NCBI GenBank assembly: GCA_025774935.1
Contig: JALGZK010000017.1
Location: forward strand, 1-64,000
Direction: 5' to 3'
From: a bacterium
GTDB taxonomy: Bacteria > Joyebacterota > Joyebacteria > Joyebacterales > Joyebacteraceae
DNA: 64,000 nucleotides
The position numbers were made by a program, and so were the translations under genes. Under the pieces are notes generated by a model. That model worked only from the letters and a program-made list of their open reading frames with translations, was not told the origin of the DNA and did not search any database. Below are positions 8,253-15,530 of the stretch, piece after piece; positions within the stretch are counted from its first letter, which is position 1, and each line of letters opens with the position of its first letter.

Positions 8253-8858
8253 CTACCGGTACAGGCTCTTGATCGAGCCCCACGTGGCATCCTCGACCGG
8301 CACCGGCGGGACGCAGTCGCCGTCCAGCGGGGGCATGCAGAGGCCGAAGTTACCGGCGTGGCCGTGCGAGTCGATCGACGCGACGCACCACTCGTCGAGC
8401 AGGTTCTGGCAGTCCGCGCCGACGGGGCCGTCAACGTCGTGCGCCAGAATCGTGATCGTGCCGGGCGTACCGAGGTACAGGTACGTGACCACCGCAGCGA
8501 CCAGGACGCCGTTGGCATCCGGGAACTGGCAGTTGGCGCCAGCCGTGATCGCCCAGCCGGGGGCGACTTCGACATCGCCGAAGTCCAGGCCACCGAGCAG
8601 GTTCGTCTGGGCGAGCTTGAAGCCGCCGAACGTACGGTCGAACTTGAAGGCAGCGCCGAGCATGCCGCCACCAACGCCGAACTGGTCGAAGCAGACGTAG
8701 ACGTCGACGGTCGCGTTCGGGGCCGGACAGACTTCGTTCACGACGTCGTTGCCGGTGTCCATGTCGGCGTCGAGGAAGATCGCCAGGTTCGGGTTATCAT
8801 CGGCGAAAGCCGTCGCCGCGAAAGCCAGAACCATCACAACAATCATGAGCCTCTTCAC
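8253..8858 (-). CDS. Secreted protein of the TWGxIKxLYR-tag family, paralogue 1
   Basis: 201 aa. The GTG start at 8858 has GGAGG nine bases upstream and gives a clean signal peptide (VKRLMIVVMVLAFAATAFA, cleaved before DDNPN). The body is shared with the proteins at 9236, 10035 and 11905: FKLAQTNLLGGLDFGDVE, an ITAGANCQFPDANG segment and a TYLYLGTPGTITILAHDVDG strand region, suggesting one beta-sandwich domain. Several cysteines could form disulfides. It ends in PVEDATWGSIKSLYR. I recognise no named family. It has its own promoter, leader and terminator. The tag recurs on an unrelated body at 62-64 kb, suggesting a sorting or anchoring signal (inference). Confidence 0.8.
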   Translation of the reverse strand: MKRLMIVVMVLAFAATAFADDNPNLAIFLDADMDTGNDVVNEVCPAPNATVDVYVCFDQFGVGGGMLGAAFKFDRTFGGFKLAQTNLLGGLDFGDVEVAPGWAITAGANCQFPDANGVLVAAVVTYLYLGTPGTITILAHDVDGPVGADCQNLLDEWCVASIDSHGHAGNFGLCMPPLDGDCVPPVPVEDATWGSIKSLYR

Positions 8859-8925
8859 GATCTCAAACCTCCGTGCTGAAGGAACAGCCGAAACCACACC
8901 AATCGTCAAGCTGCAAGGTCGTCGA

Positions 8926-8936
8926 TCACCTCCTCC
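8926..8936 (-). promoter_or_regulatory. GGAGGAGGTGA element in leader
   Basis: An extended anti-Shine-Dalgarno complement lies 67 nt upstream of the GTG start, well beyond initiation distance. Similar elements occupy comparable positions in the leaders of the related genes. A very short frame (GTG...TGA, 7 codons) could begin inside it. Confidence 0.4.
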
Positions 8937-9017
8937 TGCTCATCTACATGACAGAGTGTCTCTCGGATGCCAGACGCTCCGAGCGTCAACGCTCCTCACA
9001 CTTTCGCACCTGACCTT

Positions 9018-9046
9018 AGTATAGCACAAGACCTTGGGTTTTGGAA
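9018..9046 (-). promoter_or_regulatory. Probable promoter of tag-protein paralogue 1
   Basis: The minus strand has -10 TATACT (9023-9018) in the context TTGTGCTATACT, 17 nt from a weak -35 TTCCAA (9046-9041). The TGTGCTATA context recurs at the dockerin gene promoter. The predicted leader is about 150 nt. Confidence 0.55.
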
Positions 9047-9180
9047 GAGTTTTTTGTGGCGCTTGGGCGCTCTGCACAGAAGAGACACGAGCGACTCACT
9101 GTGAGGCGTCAGACGGGACGTGGCACGGGTTCCAGGGAGCGTCCGCGATATTGGATGAATACAGGTAACTAGAACTGAAG

Positions 9181-9211
9181 AGGGGGCGGAGCCCGTCAGG
9201 CTCCTCCCCCT
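9181..9211 (-). terminator. Terminator-like hairpin after paralogue 2
   Basis: AGGGGGAGGAGCC and GGCTCCGCCCCCT (minus strand) pair at 12 of 13 positions around a 5-nt loop, 25 nt past the stop codon. The following sequence CTTCAGTTCTAGTT is only weakly T-rich. Confidence 0.55.
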
Positions 9212-9235
9212 CCGCAACGCTCTCGTGATTCAGAC

Positions 9236-9841
9236 CTACCTGTAGAGGGCCTTGATCGTCCCCCAACTCCGGTCCTCGACCGGCACCGCGGGCACGCAGT
9301 CGCCGTCCGGAGGAGGCATGCAGACGCCGAAGTTGCCGGCGAATCCGTGCGAGTCGAGCGACGCGATGCACCAGTCATCCAGGAGGTTGTCGCAGTCCGC
9401 GCCGACGTGACCGTCGACGTCGTGCGCCAGGATCTGGACGATGCCGGGCGTGCCGAGATACAGGTACTGAACCGAGGCAGCCACCACGACGCCGTTGGCA
9501 TCCGGGAACTGGCAGTTGGCGCCGGCCGTGATCGCCCAACCGGGGGCGACTTCGACGTCGCCGAAGTCCAGACCGCCGAGGAGGTTCGTCTGGGCGAGCT
9601 TGAAGCCGGCGAACGTACGGTCGAACTTGAAGGCGGCGCCGAGCATCCCGCCGCCGCCACCGAACTGGTCGAAGCAGACGTAGACCATGATCGTCTCGTT
9701 CGGGTTCGGACAGACCTCGTTCACGACGTCGTTGCCCGTGTCCATGTCGGCATCGAGGAAAATCGCCAACTGCGGGTTCTGATCGGCGAGCGCCGTCACC
9801 GCCAGCAGCAATACGAGCAGAACTGTGACCAGCTGTCTCAC
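9236..9841 (-). CDS. Secreted protein of the TWGxIKxLYR-tag family, paralogue 2
   Basis: 201 aa from GTG at 9841, nine bases after GGAGG; a second GTG at 9847 is possible. The signal peptide is VRQLVTVLLVLLLAVTALA, cleaved before DQNPQ. Very similar along its whole length to the protein at 8253, including the Cys pattern and GFKLAQTNLLGGLDFGDVE, so the two arose by tandem duplication. It ends in PVEDRSWGTIKALYR. No named domain is recognised. The start chosen gives the same 201-residue length and the same Shine-Dalgarno spacing as paralogue 1, which supports both start calls. Confidence 0.8.
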   Translation of the reverse strand: MRQLVTVLLVLLLAVTALADQNPQLAIFLDADMDTGNDVVNEVCPNPNETIMVYVCFDQFGGGGGMLGAAFKFDRTFAGFKLAQTNLLGGLDFGDVEVAPGWAITAGANCQFPDANGVVVAASVQYLYLGTPGIVQILAHDVDGHVGADCDNLLDDWCIASLDSHGFAGNFGVCMPPPDGDCVPAVPVEDRSWGTIKALYR

Positions 9842-9913
9842 GCTCACACTCCTCCCTTCTCGCTCCCTCGCCTGGTTACCTCGCCACCCATCGGGGACCC
9901 GGCATCCCGCAAT

Positions 9914-9922
9914 CACCACCGC
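9914..9922 (-). promoter_or_regulatory. Degenerate GGTGGTGA leader element
   Basis: CGGTGGTGA lies 72 nt upstream of the start codon of paralogue 2, at the same relative place as GGAGGTGA in its relatives but with one mismatch in the core. It matters only as part of that comparison. Confidence 0.25.
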
Positions 9923-9966
9923 CGTTGCCGCGGTGCCTCACGTTCGCCGGGCCCTGAGATGGCGAA

Positions 9967-9995
9967 GGGGGCGGCGCCGACTGCGCTCCGCCCCC
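9967..9995 (-). terminator. Terminator-like hairpin after paralogue 3
   Basis: GGGGGCGGAGCGC pairs with GCGCCGCCCCC on the minus strand with one mismatch, 40 nt after the stop codon. No clear T-run follows. Confidence 0.45.
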
Positions 9996-10034
9996 ATTGC
10001 CACAACGTATTCACTACCCGGTATTAGCAGTAGC

Positions 10035-10652
10035 TTACCGGTACAGAGACTTGATGGCACCCCAGGTCGCGTCCTCGACCGGGCTGATCGGCTCGCAGTC
10101 GCCCGAGGGCGGAGCCATGCAGACGCCGAAGTGGCCGTCAAACTGGTGCGAGACCGTCGACGGGACGCACCACGTGTCGAGGAGGTTGTCGCAGTCGGAG
10201 CCGACAGGACCGTCGACCGGGTGCGCGAGGATCGTGATGGTGCCGGGCACGCCGAGGTACAGGTACGACACCGACGCGGCAATCACGATGCCGGTGGCGT
10301 CCGGGAACACGCAGTTCGCGCCGGCCGTGATGGCCCAGCCACCAGCCTCGACATCACCAAAGTCGAGTCCGCCGAGCAGGTTCGTCTGGGCGAGCTTGAA
10401 CCCACCGAACGTGCGCTCGAACATGAAGGCAGCGCCGAGCATGCCGCCGCCAACTCCGTCGCCAGCCGGTCCGAACCTGTCAAAGCAGACGTAGACGTCA
10501 AACGCCGCGTTCGGAGGCGGGCAGATCTGCGTCACGGGCGCCGTACCCGTATCGTTGTCGGAGTCGAGGAAGATCGCGAGGTACGGGTTCTGGTCTGCGA
10601 GCGCCGGGAGGGCGAACGCGAGCACCAGGAGAACAATCAGCAACTTCTTCAT
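10035..10652 (-). CDS. Secreted protein of the TWGxIKxLYR-tag family, paralogue 3
   Basis: 205 aa from ATG at 10652, preceded by GGAGG at 8 nt. Signal peptide MKKLLIVLLVLAFALPALA, cleaved before DQNPY. It shares the body of paralogues 1 and 2 but has a slightly longer loop after VCFDRFG (GPAGDGVGGG) and DVEAGGW in place of DVEVAPGW. It ends in SPVEDATWGAIKSLYR. Third member of the tandem array, with its own promoter, so the copies are probably controlled separately. Function unknown; an exported structural or binding protein is the most I would say. Confidence 0.8.
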   Translation of the reverse strand: MKKLLIVLLVLAFALPALADQNPYLAIFLDSDNDTGTAPVTQICPPPNAAFDVYVCFDRFGPAGDGVGGGMLGAAFMFERTFGGFKLAQTNLLGGLDFGDVEAGGWAITAGANCVFPDATGIVIAASVSYLYLGVPGTITILAHPVDGPVGSDCDNLLDTWCVPSTVSHQFDGHFGVCMAPPSGDCEPISPVEDATWGAIKSLYR

Positions 10653-10726
10653 CGTAGTCCCTCCGTTTCGCACGGAACGGTCATCTTCTCAAGCAGCTCC
10701 ACAAGTGGTAAGTAGATGCTCTGGCA

Positions 10727-10735
10727 TCACCTCCC
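10727..10735 (-). promoter_or_regulatory. GGGAGGTGA element in leader
   Basis: Located 74 nt upstream of the ATG of paralogue 3. It directly precedes an ATG that would open a 12-codon frame (MPEHLLTTCGAA, stop), so here the element could serve a small leader peptide. No such peptide is conserved in the relatives. Confidence 0.4.
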
Positions 10736-10782
10736 CCAGTGGACGTCGGACAAATTCGTTCCATCAAAAGCCTGAGTCGGGA

Positions 10783-10811
10783 AATAGAACGAAAGCGCCG
10801 TACACCCTCAA
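10783..10811 (-). promoter_or_regulatory. Possible promoter of paralogue 3
   Basis: Minus-strand -35 TTGAGG (10811-10806) and -10 TCTATT (10788-10783), spacer 17 nt. Four of six bases match consensus in each hexamer, so the call is moderate. It lies between the dockerin gene stop and the leader. Confidence 0.45.
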
Positions 10812-10850
10812 CGCCACACACCCACGTCCGTGCAACCGGCCAGAACCTCG

Positions 10851-11423
10851 CTACGGAGCTGCGTGTCCGTAGTGAGCCGAGAACAGGATGAAGTCCTGCA
10901 GGCCGATCGCACCGCCGCTCCAGTTGTAGTCGCTGCGGCCGACAACGAGGCCATAATCACCCGAGAACTCGATGAAGTCCTGGAGGTTCAGCCAGTTGTT
11001 GACATCCACGAACAGATCGAACGTCTTGCAGTCCAGGTCGTCACTGTCGTTCAGAACGACCGTATAGATCTGCGCGCCGATCGTGACACCGGGCGTGGCA
11101 ATGCTCTCGTCACCAACGACCGTGAAGCGGATCTCGCCATTAGCGTCGGTCTCCGCGTCCACGTTCGCAAACGTGACGTCGCCACCGGTCACCGTGAAGA
11201 AGAAGCTGTTGTACGGAATCCCCTCGATCGGGGTCGTGTCAGCCCTCTTCGCGGTAACAGTGATGTACTCGAAGGCCGGGCCATCGCCAGCAGGGCACGT
11301 CGTCATACCGAGATCAGGACCGAGATCGCAAGTCGAGAGATCGGGGTCCGGGATTCCGGCGTTAGCGACGCCCGCCGCGAGGACCAGCAGTCCTGCGAGC
11401 ACACCGGCAAGCGTTCTTGACAT
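10851..11423 (-). CDS. Secreted protein with C-terminal dockerin-like repeat pair
   Basis: 190 aa, ATG at 11423 with GGAGG at 10 nt. Signal peptide MSRTLAGVLAGLLVLAAGVANA. Residues 30-130 look like an Ig/invasin-like beta domain (ITVTAKRADTTPIEGIPYNSFFFTV, TDANGEIRFTVVGDE). The last about 55 residues hold two dockerin type I-like segments, DVNNWLNLQDFIEFSGDYG and GAIGLQDFILFSAHYG, with the DxNxxxxLxDFxxF spacing of Ca2+-binding dockerin repeats. It lacks the TWGxIKxLYR tag of its neighbours, which flank it on both sides. Dockerin-like ends are common on exported proteins of poorly studied phyla and need not mean a cellulosome. Confidence 0.7.
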   Translation of the reverse strand: MSRTLAGVLAGLLVLAAGVANAGIPDPDLSTCDLGPDLGMTTCPAGDGPAFEYITVTAKRADTTPIEGIPYNSFFFTVTGGDVTFANVDAETDANGEIRFTVVGDESIATPGVTIGAQIYTVVLNDSDDLDCKTFDLFVDVNNWLNLQDFIEFSGDYGLVVGRSDYNWSGGAIGLQDFILFSAHYGHAAP

Positions 11424-11520
11424 TTTCCTACCTCCTTACAGACAACTCAGACGCTCTGGGATCGCGCTGATGCCCGCGGGTCCACGAGAGACCCGTCAGG
11501 AACATACTCTGCTGCGTCGG

Positions 11521-11529
11521 ACCTCCTTT
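11521..11529 (-). promoter_or_regulatory. AAAGGAGGT element in leader
   Basis: An extended Shine-Dalgarno-like sequence 97 nt upstream of the dockerin gene start, in addition to the proper ribosome binding site next to the ATG. Confidence 0.35.
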
Positions 11530-11589
11530 CCATGTTAGATGTCCGGTCGCTTTGTGGTGTCCTCTGTCTCAAGGCCACCTTCACGGAGC

Positions 11590-11619
11590 ATTATAGCACA
11601 GCTTCCCTGTGTTTTGCAA
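11590..11619 (-). promoter_or_regulatory. Sigma-70-type promoter of the dockerin-like gene
   Basis: Minus strand: perfect -10 TATAAT (11595-11590), 18-nt spacer and -35 TTGCAA (11619-11614). Predicted leader about 160 nt. It lies about 285 nt downstream of the stop of paralogue 4, beyond that gene's terminator. Confidence 0.75.
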
Positions 11620-11750
11620 GGGGAATCCGACACCACAAAACCCGCAACCGCCTGACAGCCGGGGCTTTGAGGCCTCATGTGAGTGGTTCCCCCCTGGTGG
11701 TCTGCAAGAACTGAGCCCGTGGGTCTATTCGTTGCTCAAAGTGGCAAAAA

Positions 11751-11788
11751 CGGGCTCGCCCGCTGGTATCGGTGGGGGGGCGAGCCCG
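11751..11788 (-). terminator. Rho-independent terminator after paralogue 4
   Basis: CGGGCTCGCCC and GGGCGAGCCCG (minus strand 11788-11778 and 11761-11751) form an 11-bp perfect stem with a 16-nt loop, followed by TTTTTGCC. It lies about 115 nt past the stop codon at 11905; nothing else is seen in 11620-11904. Confidence 0.85.
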
Positions 11789-11904
11789 AATTCGACACCT
11801 CACAAAGGTATTATACGATACCCCGCCCGGCCGCGCAAGAGAAATCCGATGACGATTTCGTGCGACAGGTGACGCACATGGCGTCCGCGGAACTACGTCC
11901 GGTC

Positions 11905-12462
11905 CTACCTATACAGACCCTTGATCCCGCTCCAGGTTGAAGCCTCGACCGGGCTCGAGGGCGCGTCGGTGCCCACGCCGAAGTTACTGAAGACGGTGGC
12001 CGTGTCGAGCAGGTTGTCGCAGTCGGAGATCACGAGCCCGTCGACGGGATGCTCCACGATCGTGATGGTGCCGGGCGTCCCCAGGTACAGGTACTGCACA
12101 GTCGCTAGCATCAGGTATCCGTTGGCATCCGGGAACTGGCACTCGGCCCCGGCCGTGATCGCCCAGCCGCCGGCCTCAACGTCGCCGAAGTCCAGGCCCG
12201 GAAGGAGATTCGTCTGGGCCAGCTTGAACCCGCCGAACGTACGCTCGAACAGGAACGCTGCGCCGAGCGCTCCCCCGCCCGGTCCGAAGTTCTTCGCGAC
12301 GACGTACACGTCGATCGTTCCGTTCGGAGCCGGATCGAGCCTGTTGTTCTCAGGCGGCGGCGGGTTGTTCGAGTCGCACCCGATCATGATGTTCGGGTTC
12401 TCGTCCGCCATCGCCGCGGTCGCGATGAACGCGACCAGCACTGCAGCCACCATGAACCTCAT
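11905..12462 (-). CDS. Secreted protein of the TWGxIKxLYR-tag family, divergent paralogue 4
   Basis: 185 aa, ATG at 12462 after GGAGGGG. Signal peptide MRFMVAAVLVAFIATAAMA, cleaved before DENPN. The core (FGGFKLAQTNLLPGLDFGDVEAGGWAITAGAECQFPDANG, interrupted here only by substitutions) matches paralogues 1-3. The N-terminal Asp-rich stretch is replaced by CDSNNPPPPENN, and most of the Cys pairs near the C-terminus are missing. It ends in SPVEASTWSGIKGLYR, the most divergent version of the tag. It lies just downstream of tRNA-Val and may partly be transcribed from that gene. Confidence 0.78.
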   Translation of the reverse strand: MRFMVAAVLVAFIATAAMADENPNIMIGCDSNNPPPPENNRLDPAPNGTIDVYVVAKNFGPGGGALGAAFLFERTFGGFKLAQTNLLPGLDFGDVEAGGWAITAGAECQFPDANGYLMLATVQYLYLGTPGTITIVEHPVDGLVISDCDNLLDTATVFSNFGVGTDAPSSPVEASTWSGIKGLYR

Positions 12463-12549
12463 TGTGTTCCCCTCCCTCCAACGAGGTTGTGATCATCAAC
12501 TCATCGCATTCGAGTGCTCTACAAACATCGCAGATGGTCGGTTCGTTCC

Positions 12550-12559
12550 TCACCTCCTT
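12550..12559 (-). promoter_or_regulatory. AAGGAGGTGA element in leader
   Basis: A perfect 10-nt complement to the usual 16S rRNA 3' end, placed 87 nt upstream of the ATG of paralogue 4. The true ribosome binding site (GGAGGGG) is separate. No conserved peptide follows it. Confidence 0.4.
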
Positions 12560-12632
12560 GGCCCCAACCACTTCCCGTTCGTTCTCTCTCGCTCTATAGG
12601 ACGTGACAGTCCGGTCGACCTTCAAGCGTCTT

Positions 12633-12709
12633 TGGTGGGCGAAACAGGACTCGAACCTGTGGCCCCCTGCGTGTAAGGCAGGTGCTCTAGCCAACTGAGC
12701 TATTCGCCC
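12633..12709 (-). tRNA. tRNA-Val (TAC), CCA encoded
   Basis: Acceptor arms GGGCGAA and TTCGCCC pair perfectly. The D-arm reads AGCTCAGTTGGCTAGAGC, the anticodon stem-loop CTGCCTTACACGCAG gives anticodon TAC, and the T-arm contains GGTTCGAGTCC. Discriminator A at 12636 is followed by an encoded CCA. Confidence 0.96.
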
Positions 12710-12899
12710 GGTCCTCGTCCGCCCCGTCTGCCGAGCGTGCCGGCCGGCCGCCCAGCATGATCCCGAGCGGAATCGCCACGCAGTACCCGACCACGAGGAG
12801 GATCGGGGCCAGCGTGAGCGACCCGGCCGCGAGCGTGAAATAGCCGGCGGCGATCAGCAGGATCCCGCAGGCGAACACTATGAGGTTCTTGGTCGACAT
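12687..12899 (-). CDS. Small two-helix membrane protein
   Basis: 70 aa. Residues 5-27 and 29-50 form two hydrophobic helices (LIVFACGILLIAAGYFTLAAG and LTLAPILLVVGYCVAIPLGIML), followed by a polar tail. This resembles short uncharacterised inner-membrane proteins found beside cell-envelope genes. The reading frame ends 23 nt inside the tRNA-Val gene, which is unusual, and no good Shine-Dalgarno precedes the ATG. It follows mltG on the same strand after 76 nt. The hydrophobic pattern argues for a real gene, but the confidence is modest. Confidence 0.55.
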   Translation of the reverse strand: MSTKNLIVFACGILLIAAGYFTLAAGSLTLAPILLVVGYCVAIPLGIMLGGRPARSADGADEDRANSSVG

Positions 12900-12975
12900 C
12901 TAGACGACCCCGGAAGTAGCGGCCCTCGATGCCCGAGCGCCTGCCCTGCCGATTCCTGCCCGACGGTGCAACCTA

Positions 12976-14133
12976 TCAACCGCCTTCACCACTGTCAAGC
13001 GAAAACTCCCCTGTTTCCGGGCCTTTCGGGACACTCTGGCGGTTGATTCGCTCCCGAGCCCGCACGTGCTCGTTGAAGGTCCTGGTGAAGGTGTGCGTGC
13101 CATCCCCGTTGGCCACGAAGAAGAAATCGTCGCTCCCACGAAGCGGATAGAGCGCGGCTTCGATCGACGCGCGTCCGGGATTCGAGATCGGGCCGGGCGG
13201 GAGTCCCGTGTTCCGGTAGGTGTTGTACGGAGACTCCGCCCTGAGATCCCCGTAGTAGAGCTTCCTGCGGTAGTTCCCCGTCGCGTACCTGACGGTCGGG
13301 TCCGCCTCGAGCCGCCACCCGCTCTCGAGCCGGTTGTGATAGACCGCCGAGATCCGGCTGCGCTCCCTGTCAAACATCGCCTCCGCCTCGATGATCGACG
13401 CCAGGGTGAGGACCTCGAGTTCGCTCATGCCCAGGCTCTCAGCGCGTGCCGCCCTCCGTTCGTCGAAGACCCGCCGGGTCTGCGCGACCATGATCCTGAT
13501 CGCGTCCCGTCCCGTTGTGTTCAGCCTCATCCTGTAGGTGTCGGGGTGCAGGTAGCCCTCTAGTGATGGTGCCGTGATGCCGAGCTCGGTGATGAAGTCG
13601 GGGTCGTGAACGAGGTCCATGAACTCGCCGGCATCGATGCCGAGCGCGCTGTCGAGGAGCGCGGCGATCTCGGCCGCCCGGTAGCCTTCGGGAATCGTCA
13701 GATGCCGCCCGGCCACCTCGCCGTACCTGAGCGCCATCAGCACGTCGAGCTCCGAGAACTGGGGACCGAACTCGTACGCGCCTGCCTGGAGTCTGTCGGT
13801 GAACCTGAACACGCGCGCGGCCAGGACGAACTTGCCCGCGTCGCCCACGAGACCCGCGTCCTCGAGGATGCCCGCGATCTCCCGGACGCTCGCGCCCTCG
13901 GGGACCTCCACGAGAATCCGCGCGTCCGTCTCGTGAACCGAGAGGAGCCAGTGCACCTGGCTGAAGACCGCGAGCAGGAAGAGCCCGGTGACCACCACGG
14001 CCAGCGCGTCGCGAACGAACCAGAAGCGCCCGTAGCGTCCGCGGTGCTTGACCTCGGCGGCACGACGGCGCGCCGGTCGGCTCTCCTCTCTCCTTCTGTC
14101 GGTACCTTCCGCCAACACTGTCTCTCCGCTCAC
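12976..14133 (-). CDS. mltG: Endolytic murein transglycosylase MltG
   Basis: 385 aa. One N-terminal transmembrane helix (VVVTGLFLLAVFSQVHWLL) precedes a LysM-like segment (ILVEVPEGASVREIAGILEDAG) and the YceG/MltG core with LTIPEGYRAAEIAALLD. The catalytic Glu is in LASIIEAEA. NRLESGWRLEADPTVRYA and PPGPISNPGRASIEAALYP are family hallmarks. It cleaves nascent peptidoglycan at the periplasmic face. The GTG start at 14133 overlaps the stop of the upstream rluD-ruvX gene as GTGA, implying translational coupling; longer in-frame extensions upstream lie inside that gene. Confidence 0.92.
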   Translation of the reverse strand: MSGETVLAEGTDRRREESRPARRRAAEVKHRGRYGRFWFVRDALAVVVTGLFLLAVFSQVHWLLSVHETDARILVEVPEGASVREIAGILEDAGLVGDAGKFVLAARVFRFTDRLQAGAYEFGPQFSELDVLMALRYGEVAGRHLTIPEGYRAAEIAALLDSALGIDAGEFMDLVHDPDFITELGITAPSLEGYLHPDTYRMRLNTTGRDAIRIMVAQTRRVFDERRAARAESLGMSELEVLTLASIIEAEAMFDRERSRISAVYHNRLESGWRLEADPTVRYATGNYRRKLYYGDLRAESPYNTYRNTGLPPGPISNPGRASIEAALYPLRGSDDFFFVANGDGTHTFTRTFNEHVRARERINRQSVPKGPETGEFSLDSGEGG

Positions 14134-15530
14134 GGGCCCTTCGGCCTCGCGCCGGCTTCGTCGAGATAGCCCTGCAGGATCACGGACGCGGCGATCTGGT
14201 CGACGCGCCCCTTGCGGCCGCGCGACCTCTCGCCACGCTCCCTCATCACGCGCTCCGCCTCCGCGCTCGAGAGGCGCTCGTCCCGGAGGACGACTCGCGC
14301 CCGGGCGGCGTCCTCGATTGCGACGGCGAGCTCCCGGGCGCGGACCGCCCTCGGGCCGACGCTCCCGTCCATCCGGATCGGGTAGCCGACCACGACCGTG
14401 TCGGCGTCGTGCTCCCGGACGACCTCGGCCACGGCAGCAGCGACGGCGCGGTCGCCCTCCATCTCGAGGGTCGGAAGGGGACTCGCGAGCAGCCTCCCCT
14501 CGTCGCTCAGGGCAAGCCCCACTCGGGCCTCGCCGGGATCGACGCCCACGGCCCTCCGCGACTCGCCGTCGGGGAACCGCAGAAGCGAGAGGAGGCCGGC
14601 GAAGTCGTCGGGCAGTGGCGCTGCGAACCGCATCGACTCGCCCGACGCAGGATGCTCGAAGGCGAGACCTCGTGCGTGGAGCGCCTGCCTCAGAGCGGCC
14701 GCGTTCAGTCTCTTCGCGTCGCGGCGGAAGTGCGGAGGGACGTCTGCGAACGACTTCCGCACGCCGCCGTAGTCGGCGTCCCCGACCACGGGGTGATGGA
14801 GGTGCGCCACGTGGACGCGGATCTGGTGCGTCCGGCCGGTCCGGGGACTGAGCTCCACCAGGCTCGCCACCGGGTACTCCTCCCTCGCCTTCCAGCCGGT
14901 GACCGCGTCGCGTCCGTCGGTCGTCACCCACATGCGCTTCCTGTCGGACCGGCGGCGCCCGACGGGCTCGTCGATCGTGCCCTCGGTCCCGCCGAGACTG
15001 CCCCACAGGATCGCGAGGTAGCGCTTGCTCACGCGCCGTTCCTGGAACGCCTCCGCGAGCGCGCGGTGTGCGGCGTCGTTCTTCGCGACGACGATGACTC
15101 CCGAGGTGTCTCTGTCCAGCCGGTGGACGATCCCCGGGCGAAGGGCGCCGCCCGCTTCGGAGAGCGCCGCGCCGCGGCCGAGGAGCGCGTTCACGAGCGT
15201 CCCCGACGCCGCGCCGGGCGCTGGGTGAACGACCATGCCCGCTGGCTTGTTCACCACGACGATGTCGTCGTCCTCGTACAGCACGTCGAGCGGGATGTCC
15301 TCGGGGTCGGCGCGGAGCGCCTCGAACTCGGGGACGTCGGCCTCGATCACGTCGCCGGGCGCGATCCGCGCGCTCGGCTTCGCCTGCTCGCCGTTCAGCG
15401 TGACCAGGCCCGCGAGGATGATCTCCTTGGCCCGGGTCCTCGAGAGCGAGGGCGTCTGTTCGCCAAGGAAGTGATCGAGCCTGTCCGTCGGTGCGTCGTC
15501 GGGGACCACGAGGACGATCCGGCTCTTCAT
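14130..15530 (-). CDS. RluD-like pseudouridine synthase fused to RuvX/YqgF
   Basis: 466 aa. Residues 1-320 form an RluD-type 23S rRNA pseudouridine synthase: N-terminal S4 domain, then catalytic Asp in HRLDRDTSGVIVVAK and RTGRTHQIRVH. Without any stop the frame continues into a complete RuvX/YqgF domain (about 325-466) with VGVDPGEARVGLALSDEG, VVGYPIRMDGS, DERLSSAEAERVM and VDQIAASVILQGYLD. RuvX normally is a separate protein of about 140 aa acting in rRNA 5'-end maturation or Holliday-junction resolution. The ATG at 15530 overlaps the lspA stop as ATGA. A separate internal start for the RuvX part cannot be excluded. Confidence 0.88.
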   Translation of the reverse strand: MKSRIVLVVPDDAPTDRLDHFLGEQTPSLSRTRAKEIILAGLVTLNGEQAKPSARIAPGDVIEADVPEFEALRADPEDIPLDVLYEDDDIVVVNKPAGMVVHPAPGAASGTLVNALLGRGAALSEAGGALRPGIVHRLDRDTSGVIVVAKNDAAHRALAEAFQERRVSKRYLAILWGSLGGTEGTIDEPVGRRRSDRKRMWVTTDGRDAVTGWKAREEYPVASLVELSPRTGRTHQIRVHVAHLHHPVVGDADYGGVRKSFADVPPHFRRDAKRLNAAALRQALHARGLAFEHPASGESMRFAAPLPDDFAGLLSLLRFPDGESRRAVGVDPGEARVGLALSDEGRLLASPLPTLEMEGDRAVAAAVAEVVREHDADTVVVGYPIRMDGSVGPRAVRARELAVAIEDAARARVVLRDERLSSAEAERVMRERGERSRGRKGRVDQIAASVILQGYLDEAGARPKGP

